Positions 28,305-37,864 are shown, counted from the first letter of the stretch. The stretch is 64,000 nt of DNA from Enterococcus sp. 9E7_DIV0242 (GCF_002140975.2 NZ_CP147247.1:4329001-4393000); one strand, 5' to 3'. Made by a program: numbers and translations. The notes: generated from the sequence alone by a model not told the origin.

Positions 28305-28413
28305 AAAGAATAAGGCTTTTGTGCTACCTGATCGCAAGAAGAAGGAGTTTACTTTTTAGCATACAACACATAAAATAGTAGGGTATTCATTTATTGGAAG
28401 AAGGAGCTTATGC

Positions 28414-30276
28414 GTGAAGGATTATGTGAAACGAACAATGACCTTTTTTAAGGAAAAAAAGATAGATAAGCTATTGATCGGCTTGGGGTTGATTCTCTTG
28501 GTCATCGCCAGCAATCTCTATTTACAATGGTGTCAAAATGATCTTTCCGTCGTTCTTGCCCGTAATTTTGCTTTTTCTTGGCATACAGAGAAATTCTTTC
28601 TTGGTTGTCTGGTCTTGGCAGTTTTCTTACTATTTTTGGTTACGTTGGCTGGTTCGATTGGTATTGGAAGCCTACTTTATACAATCATTCTTGGGGTTCT
28701 TGGTTTTGCGGATTACCAGAAAATGTTTTATCGGACAGAACCGATCTATCCAGATGATTTAAAGATGATCACTGAGTTTGGCTTACTACGTGAAATGGTT
28801 GGAACAGGACCGTTCGTATTGATTCTGGTTATTGCAGCCATAGGTATTGGTGCATTTGGTTACGCCGTATATAAAAGTTTTTTCAAACCGAAAAAGCAAC
28901 AGATCGTTCGGGGGATTCTATTTGTATGTTCGATTGGCCTGCTTGCATATATCAGCGATTTTAATAACCCAAATAATCTCCTGAGAAAAGCGTACAATGA
29001 GACAGCGCTGTGGATTCCATATAGTCAAAAAATGAACTACTATAATACTGGTTTTATTGGTGGTTTTCTTTACAATTTGAAAGTTGTCGCAATGGAAAAA
29101 CCAACGGACTATTCGAAGGAACGAATTGAGGAAATTGTTGAGGAGTACGAAGAACTGGCGGACAAGAAAAATGAAACAGCTGCTCAGGAAAAACCGAATA
29201 TTGTTTTTGTCATGAGTGAGAGCTTTTCGAATCCTCTGGCGTTAAGCGGTGTGACGGCCGATAAGAATCCTTTGGTAGACTATCAAAAAATTGCGGAGCA
29301 GACCTATAGTGGACAGATGCTTTCCCAAAATTATGGTGGTGGTACCGCGAACATCGAATTTGAAGCACTGACAAGCTTTTCAATGGAGCTTTTCAATGCA
29401 CAAATGACGACGCCCTATACGATGCTGTTACCGAAGTTGGATGAAGTTCCTTCTATTGTCTCTCTATTGAAAGAAGAAGCCTATCAAACAACGGCGATTC
29501 ATCCTTACAATACATCAATGTACAAAAGAAAAGATGTTTATGAGCTGTTGGGCTTTGATAACTTCCTCTATGAAGACACAATGAAGCATACGGAAAAGAT
29601 AGAAAGTAATCCCTATATTTCTGATGCAGCGGCTTATCAAGAGGTTATGGATTTACTTGGCGATGATGAGACACCTCAATTTGTCCATCTTGTGACGATG
29701 CAAACGCATATGCCATACAGTGATAAGTATACTGCACTAAATTATTCCTCTCAGAGTAAAGGCAATAAAGGTGCTATTGACAGCTATATGCAGGATATTG
29801 CATATAGTAGCGAGGCATTGAAAAACTTTATTGAAGAATTGAATGAGCTTGATCGACGAACGTTGGTCGTTTTTTGGGGAGATCATTTGCCGAGTATCTA
29901 TTCTGATGAAATAAAAGCAGACAACGATGAAGTGGCACTGCATAAAACAGAGTTTATGCTGTATGACACGGCGGGAGAATTGACTGAAAAAGCGGAACAT
30001 GAAGTGACGACAAGTCCCTTCTATTTCGCACCAAGCTTGGTTGAACAGAGTAATTTAAAAACTAGTGGCTTCTATCAACTGTTATTAAAAGTGCAACAGG
30101 AACTTCCGGCATTTGAAAAAGGGTTCTATTATAAAGACGGCAAATGGACGAAGGAGCTTTCTCTGACGAAAGAGCAAGAAGCGTATTACAAAGCATACCA
30201 GCTGATTCAATATGATATAGTCTCAGGAGATCAATACAGTATGAAGTCAGATTTCTTTGCAGCAAGCAGAGAATAG
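28414..30276 (+). CDS. LTA synthase-like membrane sulfatase (phosphoglycerol transferase family)
   Basis: A 620-residue protein: about five N-terminal membrane spans (20-180) and an extracellular alkaline-phosphatase/sulfatase domain. Key residues are Glu269 in VMSES, the nucleophile Thr311 in NYGGGTANIEFE, and Asp490-His491 in VVFWGDHLPS, with VTMQTHMPY between. These match LtaS-family enzymes, which move glycerol phosphate from phosphatidylglycerol to lipoteichoic acid or other glycans using Mn. Being a divergent LtaS-like protein, it may act as a primase or on another glycopolymer. The start is GTG, 7 bp after GAAGGAG; the nearby ATG at 28410 is out of frame. Confidence 0.87.
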   Translation: MKDYVKRTMTFFKEKKIDKLLIGLGLILLVIASNLYLQWCQNDLSVVLARNFAFSWHTEKFFLGCLVLAVFLLFLVTLAGSIGIGSLLYTIILGVLGFADYQKMFYRTEPIYPDDLKMITEFGLLREMVGTGPFVLILVIAAIGIGAFGYAVYKSFFKPKKQQIVRGILFVCSIGLLAYISDFNNPNNLLRKAYNETALWIPYSQKMNYYNTGFIGGFLYNLKVVAMEKPTDYSKERIEEIVEEYEELADKKNETAAQEKPNIVFVMSESFSNPLALSGVTADKNPLVDYQKIAEQTYSGQMLSQNYGGGTANIEFEALTSFSMELFNAQMTTPYTMLLPKLDEVPSIVSLLKEEAYQTTAIHPYNTSMYKRKDVYELLGFDNFLYEDTMKHTEKIESNPYISDAAAYQEVMDLLGDDETPQFVHLVTMQTHMPYSDKYTALNYSSQSKGNKGAIDSYMQDIAYSSEALKNFIEELNELDRRTLVVFWGDHLPSIYSDEIKADNDEVALHKTEFMLYDTAGELTEKAEHEVTTSPFYFAPSLVEQSNLKTSGFYQLLLKVQQELPAFEKGFYYKDGKWTKELSLTKEQEAYYKAYQLIQYDIVSGDQYSMKSDFFAASRE

Positions 30277-30371
30277 CTGATTACATCAATAGTAGAGTTC
30301 AATTTAAGACAAAGTATAAAGTAGTACGGTAAATGGAAGAAAGAGTAGATGATTTTTGAAGGAGTTTCATT

Positions 30372-31121
30372 ATGGGGTTTAAGAAAAAGGACAATCAGTT
30401 ATACTACAATCCAATTCGAAAAGCTGTTTTATCGCATCAGATGATTGAGGCAGGAGATAAAGTGGCGATAGGAATGAGTGGCGGCAAAGACAGCACGAGC
30501 CTGTTTTATTTTCTAGATATGATTCAAAAACAGGAACGCTTAGGGTTTTCCTTTGAAATTGTGCCGATCTCACTGGACATGGGCTTTGAAATGGATATTC
30601 AGCCAATGAAGGAGTTTGTGGAGCAACTGGGGTATGAACTAGACGTTGTTCCAACAAATATTGCCCAAGTTGTGTTTGATATTCGAGAAGAGCGTTCCCC
30701 TTGTTCGCTTTGCGCAAAGCTGCGAAGAGGGATCTTATACAAACGAGCAAAGGCTTTAGGCTGTAATAAAGTAGCGTTGGGACATCATTTGGACGATGCG
30801 ATAGAAACCTATTTCATGAATTTTCTATTTCATGGAAAGATGGCTAGCTTTGAACCCATCAGCTATTTGACGAAAACAGATATTACTCTTATTCGTCCGC
30901 TGCTCTATCTTCAAGAACGTGACATTATTCGACTGGTAAAAAGAGAAGAACTACCAGTGATATTCAATCCTTGCCCAGTGGATAAGAAGACAAAGAGAGA
31001 AGAGATCAAAAATCTCGTATCGAATCTTTCAGAAGATTATCCAGATATCCGAGAGAAGTTCATTATGGGAATGGAACAAGGAACAATGGAAGATTTCTGG
31101 CAGAAAAGTATCAAAAAATAA
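30372..31121 (+). CDS. TtcA-like PP-loop tRNA thiolation protein
   Basis: A 249-residue cytosolic ATP pyrophosphatase. The PP-loop is SGGKDS (Ser36-Ser41). Cys111 and Cys114 in CSLC and Cys201 in FNPCP match the three cysteines that hold the 4Fe-4S cluster in TtcA, which makes 2-thiocytidine in tRNA. GHHLDDAIETYFMNFLF is the second conserved block. In Firmicutes such proteins are often annotated only as adenine nucleotide alpha hydrolases, and the tRNA target is not proven. GAAGGAG precedes the ATG. The gene is followed by a strong terminator. Confidence 0.85.
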   Translation: MGFKKKDNQLYYNPIRKAVLSHQMIEAGDKVAIGMSGGKDSTSLFYFLDMIQKQERLGFSFEIVPISLDMGFEMDIQPMKEFVEQLGYELDVVPTNIAQVVFDIREERSPCSLCAKLRRGILYKRAKALGCNKVALGHHLDDAIETYFMNFLFHGKMASFEPISYLTKTDITLIRPLLYLQERDIIRLVKREELPVIFNPCPVDKKTKREEIKNLVSNLSEDYPDIREKFIMGMEQGTMEDFWQKSIKK

Positions 31122-31130
31122 GTAACTAGA

Positions 31131-31185
31131 AAAAAAGCATCCAAGCAACTATGGAATAATCCATATGCTTGGATGCTTTTTTTTT
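31131..31185. terminator. Strong terminator
   Basis: AGCATCCAAGCA pairs with TGCTTGGATGCT across an 18-nt loop, flanked by A and T tracts. It isolates the following regulatory region and surface locus from upstream transcription. Confidence 0.92.
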
Positions 31186-31502
31186 GCCTGTATTTATATA
31201 GATGGGAAGATAGAAAAAAGGATTGAGCCGTCAAAATAGCGCACTAAACTCTTTTCATAAGTAATAATCGAAAAAAGAAAAATACTTTCTTTAATTAATA
31301 TACTTTGAGAAAAAATTTGTTTTTCTTAATAAAACAATTCTAAAACAAACTAACAAAGAAGTCTATAGGTTTTTTATCATTTATTTCTCTATAATTCGAT
31401 ATTTTTGAGAAAAAAGAAATATATTATTTATTTTTTGGTAATAATAGAAATACTGATAAAACAGTAAAAACCATTGATTTATATGGTGTTTCAGGTCTTT
31501 TT

Positions 31503-31520
31503 GCCGTCATCTGAGCCGTC
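31503..31520 (+). promoter_or_regulatory. Direct-repeat pair GCCGTC-N6-GCCGTC
   Basis: Two GCCGTC hexamers with a 12-bp period stand out in a very AT-rich region. Close direct repeats are the usual target of OmpR-type winged-helix dimers, and such a regulator is encoded 250 bp downstream. A lone copy lies at 31227-31232, outside the inverted-repeat element. Confidence 0.5.
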
Positions 31521-31621
31521 GGATTTTTTTGAAGTAAGAAATTATTATTTGATATATGATTTGATTTAGTTCATTTTTTCAATCTAATATTATACTATTT
31601 CATAGTTTAGCCTGTTAGAAA

Positions 31622-31639
31622 GCCGTCGAAAAGACCGTC
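31622..31639 (+). promoter_or_regulatory. Direct-repeat pair GCCGTC-N6-ACCGTC
   Basis: Second pair with the same 12-bp period and orientation as the pair at 31503-31520 and 119 bp from it, inside the inverted-repeat element just before its right arm. Candidate binding site for the downstream regulator. Confidence 0.5.
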
Positions 31640-31770
31640 AAATGTAATAGTAATCTCTTATTAAGAAAACAAATTTTTTCTCAAAGTATATTAATTAAAG
31701 AAATTTAAATCTCATAAAAAAGTTATGTAAATTAAGAAAAAAGCAATAATCGAAGGAGGAGAGTCATTAA

Positions 31771-32490
31771 ATGAATGCAGGTGTTATCAACTTATCAGTA
31801 GAACTTGCTGAATCTTATTCAGAAGAACTTCAAAAAAATGATATCAACGTGATCCCCTTGACAATAGAAAATTTTGAACAGAAGATGTCTGAACTTGATG
31901 CAGTGATTATTAGAGAAAATACGCTAGAGGATACAGCGCAGACTTGTAGTATTTTACTAAAGCTTAAAGAAAACGCGGATATCCACGTTTGGGTATTTTC
32001 TTCAGGTTCTCAGAAGGTTATGCGAACAGTTTATCTTCAATTGGGTGCGCTGGGTATCATCTCTGAAGAATGTGAAGAAGATGAGCTGCAGCTGATCATA
32101 TCTAACAGTTTAGGAAAGAAAAATGTTCGATGCGGCAAGCAATCGCTCAATGAAGACGAAGCAAGTCCGGAAGAAGCAGACAAGCTGAAGCTCATTCCAA
32201 GAAATCACAGCGTGAAGCTTCATGGAAAAAAAGAAATCCCGTTAACGAAGCTTGAGTATAAAACGCTTGAGCTACTCTATAAAAATAAGAACAATACGGT
32301 AACCTATGGAGAGCTATTTGAAGAGGTATGGAAAGAGAAATTCATCAATCAAAACTATCGTGTAGCGAATCTAGTTTTTCATTTGAGGGAAAAAATAGAA
32401 GATAATTCTGTGAGCCCTATATTTATTCGTACCGTTCGTTCTAAAGGGTATATGTTGGATTTATGGGATTCTTCAGTAGAAGAGTCGTAG
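31771..32490 (+). CDS. Orphan OmpR-type winged-helix regulator with degenerate receiver
   Basis: A 239-residue protein. The C-terminal part (about 140-234) is a Trans_reg_C winged helix (IPLTKLEYKTLELLYKNKNNTVTYGELFEEVW, then NYRVANLVFHLREKIED, FIRTVRSKGYML). The N-terminal 115 residues have the size and strand pattern of a receiver, but the acidic pocket and phospho-acceptor are not recognisable (LDAVIIRENTLED), and no histidine kinase lies nearby. It probably works without phosphorylation. It directly precedes the WxL surface locus and very likely controls it. GAAGGAGGAGAG precedes the ATG. Confidence 0.82.
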   Translation: MNAGVINLSVELAESYSEELQKNDINVIPLTIENFEQKMSELDAVIIRENTLEDTAQTCSILLKLKENADIHVWVFSSGSQKVMRTVYLQLGALGIISEECEEDELQLIISNSLGKKNVRCGKQSLNEDEASPEEADKLKLIPRNHSVKLHGKKEIPLTKLEYKTLELLYKNKNNTVTYGELFEEVWKEKFINQNYRVANLVFHLREKIEDNSVSPIFIRTVRSKGYMLDLWDSSVEES

Positions 32491-32586
32491 TTTTAACCTT
32501 AATCAGTATTTCATTTCCTGAAATGGTCAGGGTCAAAACACAATATGAAATCTAATGATCTTGCCCGGGAGGGAGATTGAAATAAA

Positions 32587-32613
32587 TGTATCTTGGTCAA
32601 AGGACAAGATACA
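32587..32613 (+). other. Leader hairpin before the large WxL gene
   Basis: TGTATCTT-G-GTC pairs with GACAAGATACA around AAAG (11 bp with one bulged G). It ends 26 bp before the ATG of the large surface protein, just upstream of its ribosome binding site, and could stabilise the mRNA or bind a regulator. Confidence 0.55.
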
Positions 32614-32639
32614 CAAATATTGAGGAAAGGAGGAAGAAA

Positions 32640-35600
32640 ATGAGAATAGAAAAAAAGAACTATGTCTTAGGTACAATTGCTGTTCTTTTTAGTATCCTTT
32701 GTATGTATTTTGCAATGAATACGAACTTATTGAAAGCAAATGAAGCCGTTGGATCATATGGGCTTACGGGAGAAAATATTACCGAAGAAGCCGCATTTTC
32801 AGGAACAATTCAGGTTGATTCAACAAAAGAAGAAACGTTGAAATTGGAAGTAAGTGGAGAGAATGATGGCATTCTCTATGCCGAAAATCTTCAAGAAGCT
32901 CTTCCAGCTGAATATCAGGAGAAAGTTGAATTTAAGGATATCGATGCCGGTAAATCTGTAGCAATGACAGTCAAAAAAACTGACGGAGCTTTGGAAATAC
33001 CAGTAACAATCGAAACAGAGCTTTTTGCTGAGGCATCAACAAGAACTCTTTCGTTAAAAAAATCAGATGAGGTCCTAGAAACTCTTGCGTTGGAAACAAC
33101 AAAGGACCCAGAAGCAGATGTCCCTGTCCAACGTTCTGTGATGAACCTTTCCACTAGCATAACACCATTCGCCCTTGCGGGAGCCACAGAAGTCACTACT
33201 TGGGATGAATTTGTTTCAGCTTTACAAAATCCGAGTGTCACAGGCATTCAGTTGATGAACAATATTGCGAAAGGCTCATCATCTGCTACACCAGGTACGA
33301 TTACAAGAAGCGTAGCAATTGATGGAAGTAGCAGCGATGGCTTAACGCAATATGAGCTTGATATGGGGAGCTTAGCAACAACAAACTTCCGTATCACGTT
33401 AGGTGCTGCAGCAGCAGGTTCTGAAATTCGTTTTCAGAATTTGAATCTGAAAGGGTCAGGAACTGCTTTTACGCTGGATTCGGCGATTGTTTATTCAACC
33501 GCTGCTAATAGTGCAAATTGGACAGCATCCTTTAACAATGTTTCTCTTTCAGAAGGGCATACTAAGCGGATTGCTTATCTGCCTAATGGAAGTATTGTCA
33601 TGGATGGTGGTGAGTTCAATTTTTCTCATTCGGCAGTTGGCTCAGGTAGTGCCGGAGGAACCTCTATTACGGCTGGCTGGCATAAGCTGTTTGAAGCGAA
33701 AAACATTCATATCACAAATGGCAGTAAAGTTTCCGGTGAATTTTCAGACATGTTCTTAGCGTCAAGTGTCGCAGATTCAACGATTCGTGTTGATCAGGGA
33801 TCCGTTTTAGATTTGAAAAACTCTCGAGTGGCGATGATTGCGATCGATGGGGCACGGGCGACTGTTCAATTTGATGGTGAAGGAACTAGAGCTACGTTAT
33901 ATGGTTCTCAAAGCGGTACCGATCGGATGGGTGGCTTGCTCTGTGTTGAAGGAGCCAACTCTTTGATCGAAGTAACTAATTATGCAGAGTTCGATCTTCA
34001 TTCTGCTACCCACCCATGTACAATTTTGATGGGGAACTATAGTGTATTCAATATCAAAAATAATGCAGATTTTAATGTGAAAATCGATAACGATGCCAGT
34101 GGGAATGCTTACGGCGCCGTGATGCGTTTTAGAACATCGAATTATATGGAATTTAATATCGACGAAAATTCAGTTTTTTCTCTGATAAAAGAACAGAGTT
34201 CACGTTCCGAAACACTACGCCTGTCTGGAAGTGACAACACAGTCAATGTCACCGGTGGTTCAAAATTCTTTGTCCATAATAAGGGGAATCAAGAAGGGAT
34301 CAACTATGACGGAGGCAGTCGGAACAGTTTCTATCTGAAAGACAAAAACTCCAAAGTGGAGGTTATCTCTGAGCAAGGTCGAGGCATTAACGCCGGCACT
34401 TACTTTAAGGTTGCCGGAGAATCAGGAACAGAATTTACAGTAGATGGGTATGGAAGTTCCAATGCGGCTTTTAGTTATGGTAATAATTCACAATTAGAGT
34501 TCCATAATATGCTTTATTATGATTTCCGAAACAATAGCGGTCATTCTGTATTCGATGGAACAGCTACACTAAATAGCGTCTATTCTGATGTTAGTATCTG
34601 GAAACAGGGAAATGCTAATCAGTTGGAAGGAAATCCTTATAGAGCATGGACGTTAGTTGACATGGGACTATACGGTGCCGGTGAACGCTATACAGTTCAT
34701 AGCTCAAGAGCGTCTGCATATCGAACCTTTACAATGCCTTTGTTAGGTTTGACAGGCACATATACGACAGATGATGCCGTTCATTCCGTGTTAGGAACAA
34801 CCGCTGATGATATGCGATCTATGGCTCGTATCAGTGGAAATAATGCTGATCCAGTCGTAGATGAACTCAGAATACCAACGAACGCAGACAAATATGCTTT
34901 TGGACATGTAACGATTCCGGAGGGTGTTGAAGGTCAGCGTGATGCGTGGACAGACGAAGTAACGGTTGTTTTAAAAGTTACAAAAGCGGATGGAACCACG
35001 TATGAAATCAATGGTAAGACTGTCGGTGATGATGAAATCGGTGATGGCTTGTCAATTTATGGCGAACCAGACAGAGCTGGGATGTTCCAGGCTGAAAATC
35101 GTGGTGGTGCTTTCTTTGAAGAAGGTGACACAGTCGAAGTTCTACGCGCTTGGCGTGGGGGCAATGATGGTGATTTGAATCCTGATCCTACCACTGTGCA
35201 TATTGGTTATCCTGGAGATGATGTTCCTGGCGATCTTGCTCCTTGGGTAGACGCACCAGTAACAGCTATCGATGTCACACCTCCAACTCAGGCAGTTGTA
35301 GATTCAAGTATTACTTTAACCAATGCAACAAAACAATTAAATGGTACAAGTGATGAAAATGGTTCGAAAGTTTTTGTTAAAGTCAATGGTACTTGGTTGA
35401 GAGATGCAGCTTCCAATCTGCTAACTACTACAGTTACAGATGGGAAATGGGCATTGAATCTTCCTGGATACCTGAACACTTCAGACAAGCTGGATATCTA
35501 TTTGAAAGACACAACGGTACTCAACGGTGATCCTGGATTTACATTACCAGTAACCTACACAACAGAACCTGATGGTGTGTACGGAAATATCAATGAGGAA

Positions 35601-36641
35601 GTAGATGGTTATGATAGCTATGCTGGGTATCATGATGCAGTAGACTCTACTTCAACAGGCGGTTCAGATGAGCGTTTTGATTCAGCTGTGCGTTTGATAG
35701 CTAAGGACATTATTCCAGATGCACCGAAACTGACCAAATATTCAGTATCTAGTGGTGGTACTACAACTTCCATTGGAGATGAAGTGACCTACACGTTGAC
35801 TGCTAAAAATGATAAAGCAGACTCTGTGGATTGGACAGACGTAGTCTTGGAAGACATATTGGCAACTGGCTTAGATTTTGATGCGACTGATCATGGGATC
35901 ACGATCAAACAAATCGATGCTTCCGGCACAGAAACAAATGTCCCATTAGCAGCTGATACCTTTGACTACAATGAAACAACCCGTTTGTTGTCGATCAAGC
36001 TTGGCGATATTCCTGCGAAGTATAGCTATGTCGTGACCTTCAAAGTAACGATAGGAAACGATGCTACAGTGGATCAGGATATCATGAATAAAGCAACGGC
36101 TAAAGGGTATTCGCCACAAGAATCGCTAGACCCATTTGTTCCGGGACCAATTACCGGTCCATTTAAGGTGATCGATGTCACCTCAGATGAAGTCGGACTT
36201 CCGGGTGGTACCTTGTATGGCATCCTACAGTTGACTTCCGCACCAACAGTTATCGATTTCAAGACACACACAGTCACAATGAATGACACACGGGTGGAAG
36301 AACCGGAGTTGAACATGCCTCTGACCGTTTCTGATAGTCGGGGCAATCTGAAGAGTTGGACATTGACAGCGACATTAACGAAGGAAATGGCGCATATGGG
36401 GGATACGACAAAAATCCTACATGACGCAATTAAATTCAATAATGGCACGACAGAAGACGCTTTGGATGGGGATTCGACCTTGATTAAGACGTATACACAT
36501 CCGTCTGCCGGAGATTACGTTGTCAGTAATGACTGGAGTTCCGGAGGAACCGGGCTCAAGCTGGAAGTTCCAGCCGGTTCGGTAAGAAAACTTGGACAAT
36601 ATCAGGCGGAAATCACTTGGCATTTAGGTGACACGCCTTAA
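32640..36641 (+). CDS. Large beta-helix surface protein with C-terminal WxL domain
   Basis: A 1333-residue exported protein. Residues 1-36 form a signal peptide (YVLGTIAVLFSILCMYFAMN). About 180-680 is a pectate-lyase-like right-handed beta-helix with repeated short strands (IHITNGSKVSGEF, NSLIEVTNYAEFDLH, NTVNVTGGSKFFVHN). Smaller beta domains follow, including a DUF11-like repeat (VTYTLTAKNDKADSVDWTDVVLEDIL), and the last 180 residues are a WxL domain with both motifs, SWTLTA and ITWHL. WxL domains bind peptidoglycan non-covalently. GAAAGGAGG sets the start at 32640, not the in-frame ATG at 32586. It is probably an adhesin or glycan-binding protein. Confidence 0.87.
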   Translation: MRIEKKNYVLGTIAVLFSILCMYFAMNTNLLKANEAVGSYGLTGENITEEAAFSGTIQVDSTKEETLKLEVSGENDGILYAENLQEALPAEYQEKVEFKDIDAGKSVAMTVKKTDGALEIPVTIETELFAEASTRTLSLKKSDEVLETLALETTKDPEADVPVQRSVMNLSTSITPFALAGATEVTTWDEFVSALQNPSVTGIQLMNNIAKGSSSATPGTITRSVAIDGSSSDGLTQYELDMGSLATTNFRITLGAAAAGSEIRFQNLNLKGSGTAFTLDSAIVYSTAANSANWTASFNNVSLSEGHTKRIAYLPNGSIVMDGGEFNFSHSAVGSGSAGGTSITAGWHKLFEAKNIHITNGSKVSGEFSDMFLASSVADSTIRVDQGSVLDLKNSRVAMIAIDGARATVQFDGEGTRATLYGSQSGTDRMGGLLCVEGANSLIEVTNYAEFDLHSATHPCTILMGNYSVFNIKNNADFNVKIDNDASGNAYGAVMRFRTSNYMEFNIDENSVFSLIKEQSSRSETLRLSGSDNTVNVTGGSKFFVHNKGNQEGINYDGGSRNSFYLKDKNSKVEVISEQGRGINAGTYFKVAGESGTEFTVDGYGSSNAAFSYGNNSQLEFHNMLYYDFRNNSGHSVFDGTATLNSVYSDVSIWKQGNANQLEGNPYRAWTLVDMGLYGAGERYTVHSSRASAYRTFTMPLLGLTGTYTTDDAVHSVLGTTADDMRSMARISGNNADPVVDELRIPTNADKYAFGHVTIPEGVEGQRDAWTDEVTVVLKVTKADGTTYEINGKTVGDDEIGDGLSIYGEPDRAGMFQAENRGGAFFEEGDTVEVLRAWRGGNDGDLNPDPTTVHIGYPGDDVPGDLAPWVDAPVTAIDVTPPTQAVVDSSITLTNATKQLNGTSDENGSKVFVKVNGTWLRDAASNLLTTTVTDGKWALNLPGYLNTSDKLDIYLKDTTVLNGDPGFTLPVTYTTEPDGVYGNINEEVDGYDSYAGYHDAVDSTSTGGSDERFDSAVRLIAKDIIPDAPKLTKYSVSSGGTTTSIGDEVTYTLTAKNDKADSVDWTDVVLEDILATGLDFDATDHGITIKQIDASGTETNVPLAADTFDYNETTRLLSIKLGDIPAKYSYVVTFKVTIGNDATVDQDIMNKATAKGYSPQESLDPFVPGPITGPFKVIDVTSDEVGLPGGTLYGILQLTSAPTVIDFKTHTVTMNDTRVEEPELNMPLTVSDSRGNLKSWTLTATLTKEMAHMGDTTKILHDAIKFNNGTTEDALDGDSTLIKTYTHPSAGDYVVSNDWSSGGTGLKLEVPAGSVRKLGQYQAEITWHLGDTP

Positions 36642-36658
36642 ACATGGGGAGGAGAAAC

Positions 36659-37024
36659 ATGAAAAACAACATCATTCATCTGATTCGACTCTCCATGCTC
36701 CTGTTGCTGACTACCGCTTTTACAGCTGGTGTACCAACCAGTATTGCGGCAGAGAACGGTGGAGCAGTCCAAACCAATGGAGTCATTCAGTTTTATGAAG
36801 AAACAACGAGTAGTACGACAATACCCAGTACGTCTACCTCAACACCTGTCACAGAGACGTCCTCTTCGGTGTTGCCAGTCACAAAACCTGCTGGGAAATA
36901 TCCCTCTACAGGGGAACTGGTGAAAAAAAGTCTGGCTATCAGTGGGTCCGCACTTGTTGTCCTTGTGCTTCTGTTCTTTTTCTGGAAGCGCAGAAAGGAT
37001 GAAAAGGAGGCAGACAGCCGATGA
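36659..37024 (+). CDS. Small sortase-anchored protein of the WxL locus
   Basis: A 121-residue precursor: signal peptide (IRLSMLLLLTTAFTAGVPTSIAA), a short mature part with a Ser/Thr stalk (TTSSTTIPSTSTSTPVTETS), then the sorting signal YPSTG, a hydrophobic span and the charged tail FFWKRRKDEKEADSR. Small LPxTG-like proteins of this kind are regular members of WxL operons, where they probably fix the complex to the wall. YPSTG departs from LPxTG at position 1. GGGGAGGAG points to the ATG at 36659. Its stop overlaps the next start by 4 bp. Confidence 0.85.
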   Translation: MKNNIIHLIRLSMLLLLTTAFTAGVPTSIAAENGGAVQTNGVIQFYEETTSSTTIPSTSTSTPVTETSSSVLPVTKPAGKYPSTGELVKKSLAISGSALVVLVLLFFFWKRRKDEKEADSR

Positions 37025-37818
37025 AACAGAAACTATTTTCAGTCAGTCTGCTTGCTCTACTTTCTTTCGGAGTGAGCCATTCCGGAACGATTGCTTATGC
37101 AGATCCTAGTGTGACGAACCATGGCGTTGTAGAATTTGAAGGCGACTATGGCAAGGATGTACGAGATCCGGAAAATCCCGGAACGATCGTTGATCCCGGC
37201 CCAAGTCCCAGCACCGACGGTCCTTTACGGATTGAGTTTGTGCCTCAATTAGGCTTTGGACAAAATAAGATCACGAAGGGCGACCGCCTCTATGAAGCGA
37301 ATGCTCAGCTGTTCTTTGGAGACACCAATCCTAGAGGAAACTTTATTCAAGTCTCTGATTATCGGGGAACCGGCGGCGGCTGGACGCTTCAGGTGCGTCA
37401 GGAAACTCAGTTTCAAAATGCCAACACACTCAATAATGAGCTGAAGGGTTCAGTCATTTCCTTTGATAAATCCTGGGTCAACTCGACATGGGATTTGTCA
37501 AAAGCGCCGAGCGTGTCTAAAGATGTCGTACGAATCAACAACATCGGAGAAACGTATACACTGGCGGAAGCGTCTAAAGGCAATGGGGAAGGAACGTGGC
37601 TGATTGAATTTGGTGCCTCAGAAGAGAACACCAATGGTCAGACCAATACGTTAAGCCCTAGACTGACGCTAAACGGCGAACAGGTGGTAGACCCTGCATT
37701 TGAGAACAAGCCTGTTTATAAAAACAGTGCAGTCACTTTGTCTATACCGGAGGCAACTAAAATCGATCCGGTGCCTTATACTACGGTGTTAACTTGGATT
37801 CTATCTGAGTTGCCATAA
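37021..37818 (+). CDS. WxL-domain surface protein
   Basis: A 265-residue exported protein with a signal peptide (LFSVSLLALLSFGVSHSGTIAYA) and a mature part that is almost wholly a WxL domain: short N-terminal Pro/Asp/Gly linker (DPENPGTIVDPGPSPSTDGP), first motif GGGWTLQV, second motif LTWILSELP at the extreme C-terminus. It should bind peptidoglycan at the cell surface. Translation is coupled to the small anchored protein through an ATGA overlap. Codon use is ordinary, in contrast to the next WxL gene. Confidence 0.9.
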   Translation: MKQKLFSVSLLALLSFGVSHSGTIAYADPSVTNHGVVEFEGDYGKDVRDPENPGTIVDPGPSPSTDGPLRIEFVPQLGFGQNKITKGDRLYEANAQLFFGDTNPRGNFIQVSDYRGTGGGWTLQVRQETQFQNANTLNNELKGSVISFDKSWVNSTWDLSKAPSVSKDVVRINNIGETYTLAEASKGNGEGTWLIEFGASEENTNGQTNTLSPRLTLNGEQVVDPAFENKPVYKNSAVTLSIPEATKIDPVPYTTVLTWILSELP

Positions 37819-37864
37819 ATGCAACAAACAAAATACACACACATATCTTAGGAGGAAAACACAC

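Larger units (their letters stand above)
31286..31703. repeat. 418-bp element bounded by 46/47-bp inverted repeats
   Basis: The left arm (31286-31332, 47 bp) and right arm (31658-31703, 46 bp) are reverse complements that differ by a single base in an A/T run. They enclose about 325 bp of AT-rich DNA with no convincing gene. Two tandem GCCGTC-type direct-repeat pairs lie inside. The element ends 68 bp before the start of the orphan winged-helix regulator gene. It could be an invertible promoter segment or a miniature transposon; I see no target-site duplication and no recombinase gene nearby. The remaining gap (31186-31285 and 31704-31770) holds no gene. Confidence 0.8.
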
